Assembly (NCBI RefSeq): GCF_000375425.1
Contig: NZ_AQXG01000002.1
Span: 62,001 to 126,000, forward strand
Direction of reading: 5' to 3'
DNA: 64,000 bases
From: Gracilimonas tropica DSM 19535
GTDB taxonomy: Bacteria; Bacteroidota; Rhodothermia; Balneolales; Balneolaceae
Below the pieces are notes generated by a model. It did no database searches, was not told the DNA's origin, and was given only the letters and a program-made list of their open reading frames with translations. The position numbers were made by a program, and so were the translations under genes. Positions 27,186 through 36,620 of the stretch are shown piece by piece; within the stretch, counting starts at the first letter, position 1, and each line of letters opens with the position of its first letter.

Positions 27186-29798
27186 TTATTTGATCAAAGT
27201 CATCCTTTTGGTTTGAGTCTTGTCTCCTGCTTTCAGGCTGTAAAAGTATACACCACTCGAAAGAGACGAGCCGTCAAACATCACGGAATAGCTTCCCGCC
27301 ATCTGGGGTTGGTCGACCAAAGTTGAAACTAACTGCCCCAGTATATTCCTCACTTCCAACCGGACCTTTCCATTTACTGGTAACGAATAATGAATCCTGG
27401 TAACGGGGTTAAACGGATTTGGATAATTTTGTGTCAATTCAAACCGTTCAGGGTTTTCTCTGATTTCCTCATTGGATGTAATCAAGTTAGCTTCGATCGG
27501 TATCTTCCTGGTGTAAGAATTCCCCTCGTCGCGGACAATAAGGGTATCACTGCCATCGAGTTGAATGCCCGGTTCAAAATGCAAATAGGCCTGACTGCTA
27601 TCCTCCTCAAAAATCCGGATACTCAAACCCGGATTAATCGGCTCTTGTAATTCGAACGTGTGTTGCTCCGGAAATATCGGGAGTAACGTAAAAGCTTGCA
27701 GTAACAAACTGTCTCCCGGTAGTGCTTTAATGGAGTTCAGGCCATCCGTATCGTACACCGAACGATTCACATATACCCCCGGAATGATATCCGAAAAGTT
27801 TGCACTGTTATAACGGAGTTCCAGAATATTGGAAAACAACCCGGCATCGCGACTATACGAGTTAAGGTTAAACCAACCGAGAATCTCCAGACTAAAAACC
27901 CGGTCTTGGTCCCCGCGCTTTGGAGAGGCATAGCTGAACCACATCAGATTCTGTGCATCCTCATTTAGTCTTTTTATGATGACATCAATACCATTTAGCA
28001 AGGCTGAAAAGTTCTGAAACCGAAAACTGCCTGCGTTACCAAAATCCTCAATAACGGTAGAACTATTCCCTATTTTAATGGTAATGATCTGTTTATCTCC
28101 CCGCGCATCGAGTACATCCTGAGCGGAATTAGTTCCCTGTGTATCTTCTCCGTCCGTGATCACAATCATGGAACCGAGCTGAAGTCCGGTATCCGAATAA
28201 GAATTCTCCCAGCGGCTCAAACCGGTGATCATACTGCCATGCAAATTTGTAGTGGTTCCGCCCAACGTAATTGAGTTCACGGCCTGGGCCAGCGCAGCCT
28301 TATCCGATGTATAATCCACCAAAAGCTGAGTAGATCCAGAAAAGGAATAGAGCGCGATCTCAAGGTCTTCCGGAAGCTGCTGGATAACTTCAACAGCGGC
28401 TTCTTTAAGTTCTGGTAGTTCGGCCCCCACACTGAAACTGTTGTCGATCATCATCACCATACGGAAATCAACAGGAACATTTTCTACCGGTTCAAAAGTA
28501 AAGAAAGACTCGCTGGTAGATATCATTTGACCATCCTCTCTTGCCCGGAAAGATATAAGAGATGGGTTCAGATTAAAAGAATTTCCCAGGTAATCCCGCA
28601 GCAGGAAAAGCCCGTTCACGTAAGAGGGTTCGGAGGAAAAAGCATAAACAGGGTTCACTTCATACGTACCCGTGCGGTAATCCTTGCTGTTTTGAAACTT
28701 TGTCCGAAAGAAGAAATAAGGATATTCATGATACACCAATTCGTCAGGATTGTAATCCTTGCCCGTATATATCCAGGCTGATTTAAGCGGGTCCCAAACC
28801 ACTTCCAATCCCCCATAAATACGGAGAGAATCTGTAACCAGATTTGGAAAGAAATAACTACTCGGATTATAAAGCTCATTACCTGCACGACCATACGATG
28901 GATGTGTGGCACGTACCTGGGATTCGTCAATAGAGATTCCGGTAAAGCTCTCGGTTTTGAGATCATAAAGATCAATACGGTTATTGTCTGCCGCAAGATA
29001 TAGGGTATCATTTAATACCTTGAAAGGCCTGTTACCGGCTGTCGGCAAATTAGGTAAGAACTCATACTCTAATGTATTTAAGTTCACCTTTAACAACCCA
29101 TTTGTAAATTGAGTAAACAGGGGTACATACCAAAAGTCAGATTCCCGGGAATAGGCATAATCAGAAGAGACGAAATAAGGGAGAGAATCCGCGGTGTAAA
29201 TAGTATCGGTAGCTATCAGGTTTCCATTTCGATTGCGAAGACGGATAATATCTAAATAAGCCTGATCAAACTCGTACCGTTGTTCAAGGGCAATAATGGT
29301 ACTGTCGTCATAGGTTATAAACTCCTCGTAGGCAAGGCTACCGGCAGTATTGCCTCCATCACAATAGATCAAACAAAGTCGTTCCGTTTCCAGGGAATTC
29401 GGAACCCCGATAAGAGAACTGCCATCCACCATAAGCACCGTGTCCCTGACAAATATATACGGTGGAAGGTAACTGAAAGCATTATTAGTGCTAAAATCTC
29501 CGTTATATACAATGGCCGAATCTACAACGTTTAGTTTGAGATCGAACGTATCACCGTATTCCTTTTGAAAAAGGTAAATAATACCCAGGTATTTTGATGT
29601 AGCATCATCATAGTTTTGGGTTGAACCGATCAAAATTTCCGGTTCTTGTGACTGTTCTAACTGCCACATGATATCGATATCGCCGGGATAATAAATATCA
29701 GAAAGAGAAGTAACAGGGGCAGTTCCTTGAGCACGAACCGTGCCGGAAAAGCATACCACTGCCAATACTAAAGATAAAGCCAGTAGGGAAGATTTCAT
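27186..29798 (-). CDS. Secreted von Willebrand factor A protein with type IX sorting domain
   Basis: An 870-residue secreted protein. It has a signal peptide (cleavage near TVRAQG), then a region of about 400 residues resembling a beta-propeller that repeats value/display motifs, and a vWA domain from about residue 447. In the vWA domain the MIDAS residues are visible: DNSFS (about 451-455), the Thr in GGTTTN, and TDGED. The last 80 residues form a T9SS type A C-terminal sorting domain, beginning FELTQNYPNPFNPVTRIHYS and ending SGVYFYSLKAGDKTQTKRMTL. The protein should cross the outer membrane by type IX secretion and be attached to the cell surface or released. The ligand is unknown. Confidence 0.9.
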   Translation of the reverse strand: MKSSLLALSLVLAVVCFSGTVRAQGTAPVTSLSDIYYPGDIDIMWQLEQSQEPEILIGSTQNYDDATSKYLGIIYLFQKEYGDTFDLKLNVVDSAIVYNGDFSTNNAFSYLPPYIFVRDTVLMVDGSSLIGVPNSLETERLCLIYCDGGNTAGSLAYEEFITYDDSTIIALEQRYEFDQAYLDIIRLRNRNGNLIATDTIYTADSLPYFVSSDYAYSRESDFWYVPLFTQFTNGLLKVNLNTLEYEFLPNLPTAGNRPFKVLNDTLYLAADNNRIDLYDLKTESFTGISIDESQVRATHPSYGRAGNELYNPSSYFFPNLVTDSLRIYGGLEVVWDPLKSAWIYTGKDYNPDELVYHEYPYFFFRTKFQNSKDYRTGTYEVNPVYAFSSEPSYVNGLFLLRDYLGNSFNLNPSLISFRAREDGQMISTSESFFTFEPVENVPVDFRMVMMIDNSFSVGAELPELKEAAVEVIQQLPEDLEIALYSFSGSTQLLVDYTSDKAALAQAVNSITLGGTTTNLHGSMITGLSRWENSYSDTGLQLGSMIVITDGEDTQGTNSAQDVLDARGDKQIITIKIGNSSTVIEDFGNAGSFRFQNFSALLNGIDVIIKRLNEDAQNLMWFSYASPKRGDQDRVFSLEILGWFNLNSYSRDAGLFSNILELRYNSANFSDIIPGVYVNRSVYDTDGLNSIKALPGDSLLLQAFTLLPIFPEQHTFELQEPINPGLSIRIFEEDSSQAYLHFEPGIQLDGSDTLIVRDEGNSYTRKIPIEANLITSNEEIRENPERFELTQNYPNPFNPVTRIHYSLPVNGKVRLEVRNILGQLVSTLVDQPQMAGSYSVMFDGSSLSSGVYFYSLKAGDKTQTKRMTLIK

Positions 29799-29889
29799 TT
29801 AGGAAGGGTTAATTAAGAATCCGTGATTATACACCCCGACATGGCAAGAAGCAACAGATCCAAAAAAATTTAATGGACAGGATATGATT

Positions 29890-29905
29890 ATCCCCCTGCG
29901 GGGAT
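29890..29905. other. GC-rich hairpin in divergent intergenic region
   Basis: ATCCCC, loop CTGC, GGGGAT, followed on the plus strand by TATTTTAAT. It lies between divergent genes, so it is not an obvious gene terminator; it may end short transcripts or be structured leader RNA of one of them. Confidence 0.35.
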
Positions 29906-30058
29906 TATTTTAATGGAACACGGATGAGACGGAGAATCCAGTAACGAATCCCTCTGCCAGTAAAAAACATGAGGTGATATTACTCGATTTAAGTATCATT
30001 ATTTCAGGAATCTTCGCAATTATGCCCCCAACAAGATCAGATTCATCAGGCAAACAAC

Positions 30059-30889
30059 ATGACTAAAACCCTTGCTTCTACCTTTTTAATTATTCTCTTG
30101 CTTTGCTCACAACGTATCGTCGGGCAGAATATGCAAGATTCCGGAACCTATATAAAATCGGATATCTACTCTGAGGTTCTGGGAGAAACACGAACCTTTC
30201 ATATCGGACTTCCAGACTCCTATCATACTTCAGAAGATCGAAGCTACCCGGTTATGATCTTGCTGGACGGATACACGCATTTTAAAACAACCACAGGTAT
30301 CGTTCACTTTTTGAGCTCAGACCGCGCGGGAAACAATATGGCCCCGGAAATGATCGTCGTTGCCATTGATAATATTGATCGTGAACGTGATTTCACCGTT
30401 ACAAAGATCAAAACCGTTCGCCCGAATACTATGGGAGGCGGCAGAGATTTTTTAACCTTTATTGAGGAAGAGCTGATCCCATATATAGATGAAACATACC
30501 GAACCGAAACGTACAGGATCCTGACCGGACACTCGCTCGGTGGACTCCTGGCAATAAATGCTTATGCTGATAGCACAAGCATTTATGATGCTTTTATATC
30601 TATAGATCCCAGCATCTGGTGGAACGAACAGATGATGGCTAACAAAGTGAATGCAGTGCCCTCTGCCTCCTTCCACAAGAAATTATATCTTGCAACGGCC
30701 AATCAGGGAGCAGCTAATCTCGAACGGAATAAGAAAAGGCATGATACTTACTACACGCTATTGACGGAGCGATCTGATGAGCCTCAGAATATCAGGATTG
30801 TATACTTTGAAGATGAAGACCACCGATCCGTTCCTCTCAAAGCGATCTATGAAGGACTTCGATTTATTTATTCAGCCTACCATCCATAA
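30059..30889 (+). CDS. Exported esterase (esterase D / siderophore-esterase-like)
   Basis: A 276-residue alpha/beta hydrolase with signal peptide (ending near IVGQN). It is a paralogue of the esterase at 18012-19247 (shared YSEVLGETRTFHI, VVAIDNIDRERDFT, EEELIPYIDETYRTETYR) but lacks its TPR-like tail. The catalytic triad appears complete: GHSLGG (Ser about 162), a following Asp (SIDPSIWW), and His in FEDEDHRSVP near the C-terminus. Relatives cleave ester bonds of siderophores, S-formylglutathione or xylan side chains; the substrate here is unknown. It is monocistronic. Confidence 0.9.
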   Translation: MTKTLASTFLIILLLCSQRIVGQNMQDSGTYIKSDIYSEVLGETRTFHIGLPDSYHTSEDRSYPVMILLDGYTHFKTTTGIVHFLSSDRAGNNMAPEMIVVAIDNIDRERDFTVTKIKTVRPNTMGGGRDFLTFIEEELIPYIDETYRTETYRILTGHSLGGLLAINAYADSTSIYDAFISIDPSIWWNEQMMANKVNAVPSASFHKKLYLATANQGAANLERNKKRHDTYYTLLTERSDEPQNIRIVYFEDEDHRSVPLKAIYEGLRFIYSAYHP

Positions 30890-31159
30890 AAGTTCATAAG
30901 GATTTCTATTGCGGGATCTTTAAATGAATAAAAAGCATAACTGAAGAAGCTCTCCACCCGCCGGGCAGCAAAATTGTCCAAAAAAAATTATTGGATTCGA
31001 GCAAATTGAATAACAAGACTGCTGTTGCCCGCAAATCAGGGCAACCGGACCTGGGTTGCTATGGTCTTAAACTAACCGCGGTACTCATTGTGAAATACTT
31101 TCTTTTATTTGCACTTTTCGGTGGTGAGGACTTGAACGTACAATTTACATACAAGGCTT

Positions 31160-32125
31160 TCAGTCCTTTAAAACCGAATGCTTCTTTGTCAAGAATTGAA
31201 CGGCAAATAGTTCGTTTTCGTCAGTCCACGTTTTCTCAGTTCTAAAATGGGGCTGAGTAATTTCTCTGAAGGATTCCGGTGAGTATTTGTGGGAATTTTC
31301 TGTATGAATGGTTTCTCCTTCAGCAATGGTGATTTTTGACCCCATCATATAAACCGTTTGGTCTTTTTGGCTCACCAGGTGCATCTCTATTCTGCTTTTT
31401 TCTTCATTGAAAATGGCTTTGTGATCAAACGCATCGGGATTGAAATTAGCATCCAGCTCCCGGTTGATTCGCGTTAGGATATTTTTGTTGAATTGAGCCG
31501 TGATTCCCTTCTCGTCGTCATAGGCTGCAATCAAGGTTTCCCGGTCTTTGATCAGGTCAAACCCTATTAACAGGCCACCATTTTTTCCAATCAATTCTGA
31601 AATCAAAGCGATAAAATCACCGGCTTCATCCTTGGTAAAATTCCCAATAGTGGAGCCCGGGTAGTAGACAATTCTTCGGATGCCCTCGTTTGTATCCGGC
31701 AGATCAAAAGGTTTGGTATAGTCCGCAGAAACCGGATTTATTTCTAAGTTTGGATACTCAGATTGCAGTTGCTCCGCCGCAGAGGACAAAAAATCATTGG
31801 AGATGTCAACCGGAACATAGGAATGTAAATTCGGAAGGTGATCCAGCAGTAAGCGGGTTTTCAGGCTGCTTCCGCTACCAAGCTCTATAAGCTGAATGCC
31901 TGAACCAAGTTGCCCTGCTATGTCCCCGATATTGTTCTTCATTATAGAGAGCTCTGTTCTGGTTGGGTAATACTCGTCCAATTCACAGATCTGTTCAAAT
32001 AACTCCGACCCTCGTTTATCATAAAAAAATTTACTGGGCAATGTTTTCTGAGTCTTTCCAAGGCCTTCCAGCACCTCTTTCAGCATCCCAGAATGAACAC
32101 TTACTTCTGTTGTATTTGATTCCAT
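31160..32125 (-). CDS. egtD: L-histidine N-alpha-methyltransferase EgtD
   Basis: EgtD trimethylates histidine to hercynine, the first step of ergothioneine synthesis. The 321-residue protein matches throughout: KTLPSKFFYDKRGSELFEQICELDEYYPTRTE, the SAM-binding LIELGSGSSLKTRLLLDHL, the Y-x-P-V-D-I-S segment (YVPVDIS) and YYPGSTIGNF, and a C-terminal KITIAEGETIHTENSHKYS segment. I chose the ATG at 32125, which has AGAGG just upstream; another in-frame ATG lies at 32146. It is the last gene of the egtB operon, 29 bases after a 55-codon ORF. Confidence 0.95.
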   Translation of the reverse strand: MESNTTEVSVHSGMLKEVLEGLGKTQKTLPSKFFYDKRGSELFEQICELDEYYPTRTELSIMKNNIGDIAGQLGSGIQLIELGSGSSLKTRLLLDHLPNLHSYVPVDISNDFLSSAAEQLQSEYPNLEINPVSADYTKPFDLPDTNEGIRRIVYYPGSTIGNFTKDEAGDFIALISELIGKNGGLLIGFDLIKDRETLIAAYDDEKGITAQFNKNILTRINRELDANFNPDAFDHKAIFNEEKSRIEMHLVSQKDQTVYMMGSKITIAEGETIHTENSHKYSPESFREITQPHFRTEKTWTDENELFAVQFLTKKHSVLKD

Positions 32126-32154
32126 ATTCCTCTTTGATGAGTACATTTATACCT

Positions 32155-32322
32155 TTACAGATTAGCAATTTTATCTGGAGAACCTACGAGCGTCCGATGG
32201 TCCTCGTAGTATTCGGGTTTACGGTATGAATCCCTTAACGCTCGCAATACCTTAAGACGCTGCGAGCTTTCTGCCTTCACAGGTTTTGCAAAGGTGGCAA
32301 ATTCACTCTTCATCAAGTTCAT
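32155..32322 (-). CDS. 55-codon ORF between egtB and egtD (putative small protein)
   Basis: I found this frame by reading the gap between the two ergothioneine genes. Its ATG comes one base after the egtB stop codon (TAA-C-ATG), and it ends 29 bases before egtD. The peptide begins MNLMKSEFATFAKPVKAESS and ends VGSPDKIANL. It is charged, with many Arg, Lys, Glu and Asp and no membrane segment or Cys. The tight spacing and amino-acid composition suggest a translated, coupled small protein. No family is recognised and no ribosome binding site is evident, so it could still be noncoding. Confidence 0.5.
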   Translation of the reverse strand: MNLMKSEFATFAKPVKAESSQRLKVLRALRDSYRKPEYYEDHRTLVGSPDKIANL

Positions 32323-32323
32323 G

Positions 32324-33631
32324 TTATTTTGCTAAACGGATTCCGGTAAACTGCCAGCGCTCGTTGGCGTGGAAAAAATTGCGATATGTTTTTCGGAAAT
32401 GAGACTTCGAAGTGGCACACGATCCGCCCCGAAGTACATACTGATTGCACATAAACTTACCGTTGTATTCGCCCAATGCGCCGGGCAGCGGTTTGTACCC
32501 TGGATACGGAGCATAGGAACTTTGGGTCCACTGCCACACATCTCCAAACATTTGTTGAAGGCCTGATCGTGCATTTTGTAATGCTACCGGATGAAGATTT
32601 GCAGCATCGGCAAAATTGCCGGTAACCTCCATTGATTCAGCCGCAACTTCCCATTCAAATTCCGTGGGTAACCGATAACCTCTCCAGAGGGCATAAGCAT
32701 CGGCTTCAAAATAACTGACGTGGGTGACCGGCTCGTTCGGATCTATTTTTTCCATCCCGCTGAGGGTAAACTGCCACCATTCCCCATCTCTTTTTTCCCA
32801 ATAAAGCGGAGCATTCCAGCCCTCATCCCGAACAGTGGAAAAGCCTTCATCCAACCACCATTTTGGTTCCCCATAGGCTCCTGACTCAATAAATTCTATG
32901 AACTCAGCATTCGTTACCAGGCGATTCGCAAGCTCAAAGTCGTGGATATAGGTTTTGTGGCGCGGGAATTCGTTGTCATATCCAAAGTCATCGCCCTTGT
33001 GGCCTACTTCATAGACACCTTCACCAAAAGAGCTCCAGCTTAATTCCGGAACCGATTTTACTTTCGGGCGATCTGCCTCTTTATAGGTGATATTCAACGG
33101 ATTTTGAGCAAACATATATTTCAGATCGGTCATCAGCAATTCCTGATGCTGCTGCTCATGGTGAATCCCGATCTCGATGATCGGTGCCCATTTTTTGTAC
33201 TGCTCGTCCGTGGCATTTTTGATTAGCCCGGCTACGTGTTCATTGATGCTTTTCCGATATTCAAACACCTGTTTTACCGTGGGACGTGAAATATTTCCCC
33301 GCCTTGCCCGGCAGTGAGGAACTCCCGTCTGCAGATAATAGGAATTAAACAAATAACTGTATTGGGGATGAATGGGATCGTAATCCTTGAGCTCCTTCTC
33401 CAACAAAAAAGTCTCAAAAAACCAGGTGGTATGAGCCAGATGCCACTTGGCCGGACTCGCATTCTCAGTCACCTGAACAACATAGTCTTCAATTTCGAGT
33501 GGTTCCGTAATCTCTTCCGTAAAGGCTCTCACGCGGTTGAATGTATCGATCAGCTCATTCCTTGAGTATCTGAAAGTGGGATCGATCTCATCACTCTTAA
33601 TCTGTTCTGAGGGTAAAGCAGGGTTTTCCAT
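32324..33631 (-). CDS. egtB: Ergothioneine biosynthesis protein EgtB (hercynine sulfoxide synthase)
   Basis: EgtB is the non-heme iron enzyme that joins hercynine to cysteine or gamma-glutamylcysteine. The 435-residue protein has an N-terminal DinB_2 helical domain with the iron ligands (HLAHTTWFFE near 64-73 and HHEQQHQE at 157-164) and a C-terminal formylglycine-generating-enzyme-like sulfatase domain (NRLVTNAEFIEFIESG, YRLPTEFEWEVAAES, WQWTQSSYAPYPGY, FRKTYRNFFHANERWQFTGIRLAK). It heads an operon with a small ORF and egtD. Neither egtA nor egtC is near, so a shorter pathway using cysteine directly may operate; this is inference. Confidence 0.95.
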   Translation of the reverse strand: MENPALPSEQIKSDEIDPTFRYSRNELIDTFNRVRAFTEEITEPLEIEDYVVQVTENASPAKWHLAHTTWFFETFLLEKELKDYDPIHPQYSYLFNSYYLQTGVPHCRARRGNISRPTVKQVFEYRKSINEHVAGLIKNATDEQYKKWAPIIEIGIHHEQQHQELLMTDLKYMFAQNPLNITYKEADRPKVKSVPELSWSSFGEGVYEVGHKGDDFGYDNEFPRHKTYIHDFELANRLVTNAEFIEFIESGAYGEPKWWLDEGFSTVRDEGWNAPLYWEKRDGEWWQFTLSGMEKIDPNEPVTHVSYFEADAYALWRGYRLPTEFEWEVAAESMEVTGNFADAANLHPVALQNARSGLQQMFGDVWQWTQSSYAPYPGYKPLPGALGEYNGKFMCNQYVLRGGSCATSKSHFRKTYRNFFHANERWQFTGIRLAK

Positions 33632-33956
33632 AGCAACTCAGTTTTTAATTTTTCTTTAGATGTAGTACATCCGGGGGTTCTTACTTATGAATAAAAACAT
33701 TTTCCGTTAAAGATAATTCGTAAGAAAAATTGTGAACCCTGGGAATGTTTATTAAAGTGTATCAGGCTTAGTACTTTTATCAGATAAATATACTTATCAA
33801 TATTTTTTCTCTGTAAACTATTCCTTACCTATTTAAGTACATTCATGGATTTTGCTCTCTTGCAGCTCAAATACGATCAATTTTTTGGATAGGCGTGCAT
33901 TTCATTTAATCTCTTTTATATTATCGCTCATCTATACAATATTCACTCCTACATAG
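33632..33956. other. AT-rich divergent intergenic region (325 bp)
   Basis: This separates egtB and the Crp/Fnr gene and should hold both promoters. I see no clear Crp/Fnr box, repeat or small gene in it. Confidence 0.3.
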
Positions 33957-34541
33957 ATGGACTCACATCAGTTACTTATTGACCATATCTCAGAAATCGT
34001 TTCTTTAGATGATTCTATAAAAAGCCTAATCAGAGAACGATTCATACCACGGCATTTAAAGAAAAAAGAAATGCTTCTCTATAAAGGTGATGTCTCTCAT
34101 CATATGAGATTTATTGCAGAAGGCTGTCTAAGAAATTATAATATCGATGAGAATGCACAGGAACACATCTTACAATTTGCTGTCAAAGGTTGGTGGATCA
34201 ATGACCTATATAGTTATTTAACAGAAACCCCGGCCACTTTTTTTATTCAGGCATTAGAGGATAGTGTTGTTTTACAGATCAGCAAAAATGAACTAACTAA
34301 ACTCTTTGATGAAGCTCCCGCTTTGGAACGATTTTATAGAATAAAATTCGAAAATGCTTATGTAGCATTGCAGAACCGAACTATACATGGAATGAGCAAA
34401 CCAATTGAAGAGAGGTATTCCGATTTCAGAAACACGTACCCTGAAATTGAACAACGGGTTCCCCAATTCATGATCGCGTCTTACCTTGGCATCACTCCCG
34501 AATCATTAAGTAGAGTCAGAAAAAGGATGAGCTCCAAATGA
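33957..34541 (+). CDS. Crp/Fnr-family transcriptional regulator
   Basis: A 194-residue regulator: cyclic-nucleotide-type sensor barrel (KKKEMLLYKGDVSHHMRFIAEGCLRNYNID) followed by a long helix and a reduced helix-turn-helix (ERVPQF-like, here IEQRVPQFMIASYLGITPESLSRVRKRM). No Cys cluster like that of FNR is present, so oxygen sensing through Fe-S is unlikely. It belongs to the short Bacteroidota-type Crp group. A TTGAT-N4-GTCAA box lies right after its stop codon, in front of the next operon, which it may control. A second regulator of the same type is at 45683-46270. Confidence 0.9.
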   Translation: MDSHQLLIDHISEIVSLDDSIKSLIRERFIPRHLKKKEMLLYKGDVSHHMRFIAEGCLRNYNIDENAQEHILQFAVKGWWINDLYSYLTETPATFFIQALEDSVVLQISKNELTKLFDEAPALERFYRIKFENAYVALQNRTIHGMSKPIEERYSDFRNTYPEIEQRVPQFMIASYLGITPESLSRVRKRMSSK

Positions 34542-34545
34542 CTTC

Positions 34546-34589
34546 TTGATTTGAGTCAATGAATTAGGCTCTCTACTCCGCGAACTTTG
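34546..34589 (+). promoter_or_regulatory. Crp/Fnr-type box and -7 element, promoter of the reductase-cyclase operon
   Basis: Box TTGATTTGAGTCAA at 34546-34559, then 22 bases, then GAACTTTG at 34582-34589. The same layout is found at 38831 and 46341. The start codon is at 34622. Confidence 0.6.
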
Positions 34590-34621
34590 TGCTGTCACAT
34601 TTAAAACCAAATGATAGTACA

Positions 34622-36166
34622 ATGAAAATTATAGCTCTTGCCGGTAGTAACAGCCGGAACTCAATCAATGCAAAGCTTACCAAAGCTGTGCTTTCTTATT
34701 TTCAGAAAGCTGAAGTTAATTACATCGATCTCAAGGATGTAAATGTCCCTATTTATAATCAAGAATTGGAGACAGATGAGGGAATACCGCAGAAAATAGA
34801 AATACTCTTTCAGCAGTTTGAAGAAGCTGACGGGTTTATAGTAGCTTCTCCTGAATACAATGGTTTGATGCCCGGTTTTTTCAAAAACATTGTTGACTGG
34901 TTATCCAGAATCGACCAGAAGATCTTCAGAAATAAACCGGTACTTCTTGTCAGTACTTCCCCAGGCAAAACCGGAGGGGCATCCAATCTTTCAGTATTGA
35001 AGGACGTCATGCCTTTCTGGGGGGCAAAATCTGTACATACTTACTCTTTAGGTAATTTCGATGAGAACTTTAACTCCAATTCTAATAGTCTGTCGAATCC
35101 TCTTGAGTTCAAGAAACTTCAGGTAGTATTAAGCAATTTCAAAATCGCCCTATTTAGTGAGCAATCAGATAAACGAGTGTCTCCTACCAGTGCGATAAAA
35201 AAAATCGCCTTTTTGATGATAGGTCTATTTGTATTGAATATTCAGACCTTTGCACAATCTACAGAACAAGCAGGCCAAAGCCCCTGGGGACCAGAGGATG
35301 AGATAGGCACCCTGAATATGATGAGCGATCAGTCCAGGCTCGATATTCTTGGGCGAATAAAGTCGGGTAAAGTATTCGATCTAAGTGTTGAATATTTTGT
35401 TGGAATGCCAAGTTTTAGTGCCCTTGGTGATCCCGGTTATCAGTACTGGCTCACTCACACCCCAAATGGGACCATCGTTGATAATCCCAATGGATTAGGT
35501 GAGGAGATGAACCGGAAAGTAAGCTATACCGGTGATGCCATTTCCATGTATACCCACATGGGAACTCATATAGATGCCCTCAATCATTTTGGGCTGGATG
35601 GTAAGATTTGGAATGGATTTACACCTGAGCAGCATCTTGGAGATAAAGGATGGAAAAAAACCGGAGCGGAAACCATTCCTAACATCATTGCCCGGGGCGT
35701 CATGATCGACGTGCGGTCGTACTTGGGTCAATTAACACCAAACTACCGGATCACAGCATCTGATCTCCAAAAAGTGTTGAAGGATCAGAACGTTTCTTTA
35801 GAGCCGGGAGATGTAGTTTTGATCAGAACTGGACAGGCAAAAAACTACCAGGATGCTCATGCTTATCTGGATCAATATCCCGGAATAAGTTTAGATGCAG
35901 CCAAATGGCTTGTTGAAGAACGCAAAGTCATGCTGCTTGGCGCTGATAATTTAAGTTTTGAAGCATTCCCCCCTGAAAGAGATGACAACTGGGTTCCGGT
36001 TCATACCTATTTATTAGCTGAAAAAGGAGTCATGTTCATTGAACAAATGTATCTGGAGGAGCTTGCACAGGAAGAGGTATATACTTTTGCATTCATAGCT
36101 GGCTCTCTCAAACTCCGTGGGGCAAGTGGATCGCCAATGAGACCCATTGCAATTCCTATCCGGTAA
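34622..36166 (+). CDS. Fusion: NADPH-dependent FMN reductase + cyclase family (kynurenine formamidase-like) with internal signal peptide
   Basis: The 514-residue frame joins two proteins. Residues 1-185 are a flavodoxin-like FMN reductase (MKIIALAGSNSRNSINAKLT, ASPEYNGLMPGFFKNIVDWLSR, SPGKTGGASN). After a short linker comes KKIAFLMIGLFVLNIQTFAQ, a signal peptide in the middle (about 200-220). Residues 225-514 are a cyclase-family metal hydrolase with the motif HMGTHIDALNH and GADNLSFEAFPPE. A cytosolic flavoenzyme and an exported hydrolase should not share one chain. The codon before KK is ATA, one base from ATG, so a lost start or stop, a sequencing error, or internal translation are possible. 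It heads a plus-strand operon to 38021. Confidence 0.8.
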   Translation: MKIIALAGSNSRNSINAKLTKAVLSYFQKAEVNYIDLKDVNVPIYNQELETDEGIPQKIEILFQQFEEADGFIVASPEYNGLMPGFFKNIVDWLSRIDQKIFRNKPVLLVSTSPGKTGGASNLSVLKDVMPFWGAKSVHTYSLGNFDENFNSNSNSLSNPLEFKKLQVVLSNFKIALFSEQSDKRVSPTSAIKKIAFLMIGLFVLNIQTFAQSTEQAGQSPWGPEDEIGTLNMMSDQSRLDILGRIKSGKVFDLSVEYFVGMPSFSALGDPGYQYWLTHTPNGTIVDNPNGLGEEMNRKVSYTGDAISMYTHMGTHIDALNHFGLDGKIWNGFTPEQHLGDKGWKKTGAETIPNIIARGVMIDVRSYLGQLTPNYRITASDLQKVLKDQNVSLEPGDVVLIRTGQAKNYQDAHAYLDQYPGISLDAAKWLVEERKVMLLGADNLSFEAFPPERDDNWVPVHTYLLAEKGVMFIEQMYLEELAQEEVYTFAFIAGSLKLRGASGSPMRPIAIPIR

Positions 36167-36170
36167 TATC

Positions 36171-36620
36171 ATGAACTATTTAGCTTTTGTTATTCTGGCT
36201 TTAGTAGGCGGGGTGTTCCTCGCCGCACAAGGTGGATTCAACACCCAACTTGGAGTACTATTAAATAATCCTTTGCTCGCATCTGCGGTTGCATACATTG
36301 TCAGCACCACTTTTGCTTTGGGAGCTGTTCTGGTATCTGTCAATGAATACCCCTCATTGAATGAGATAAGATCTATACCGGCCTATCTTTGGTTTACGGG
36401 GGCATTGCTAAGCCTGATCGGGATCACGCTCTACTATTACACCATTCCAAAATTAGGGATCTCAACCATGATCTCACTTGGCCTGTGTGGGCAGTTGATC
36501 TTTTCTGTGATTGCCGGCCATTTCGGATGGTTCAACCTGCCTGTAGAGCCTGCAGACTTTAAGCGAATACTTGGAGTCATCATAATGATAACTGGAATCT
36601 TATTAATCAACTCAAAATGA
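36171..36620 (+). CDS. DMT superfamily YdcZ (DUF606) membrane protein
   Basis: A 149-residue protein with five hydrophobic segments, typical of the YdcZ half-size drug/metabolite transporter family (GGVFLAAQGGFNTQLGVLLNNPLLASAVAYIVST is characteristic). These proteins probably work as dimers in the inner membrane; the substrate is unknown. The ATG at 36171 follows the previous stop by four bases, and its TGA overlaps the next gene's ATG, so it is part of a tight operon. Confidence 0.88.
   Translation: MNYLAFVILALVGGVFLAAQGGFNTQLGVLLNNPLLASAVAYIVSTTFALGAVLVSVNEYPSLNEIRSIPAYLWFTGALLSLIGITLYYYTIPKLGISTMISLGLCGQLIFSVIAGHFGWFNLPVEPADFKRILGVIIMITGILLINSK

Noticed and set aside
33957..34541. FNR-type oxygen sensor
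   Set aside because: The protein lacks the N-terminal Cys cluster needed for an Fe-S centre.
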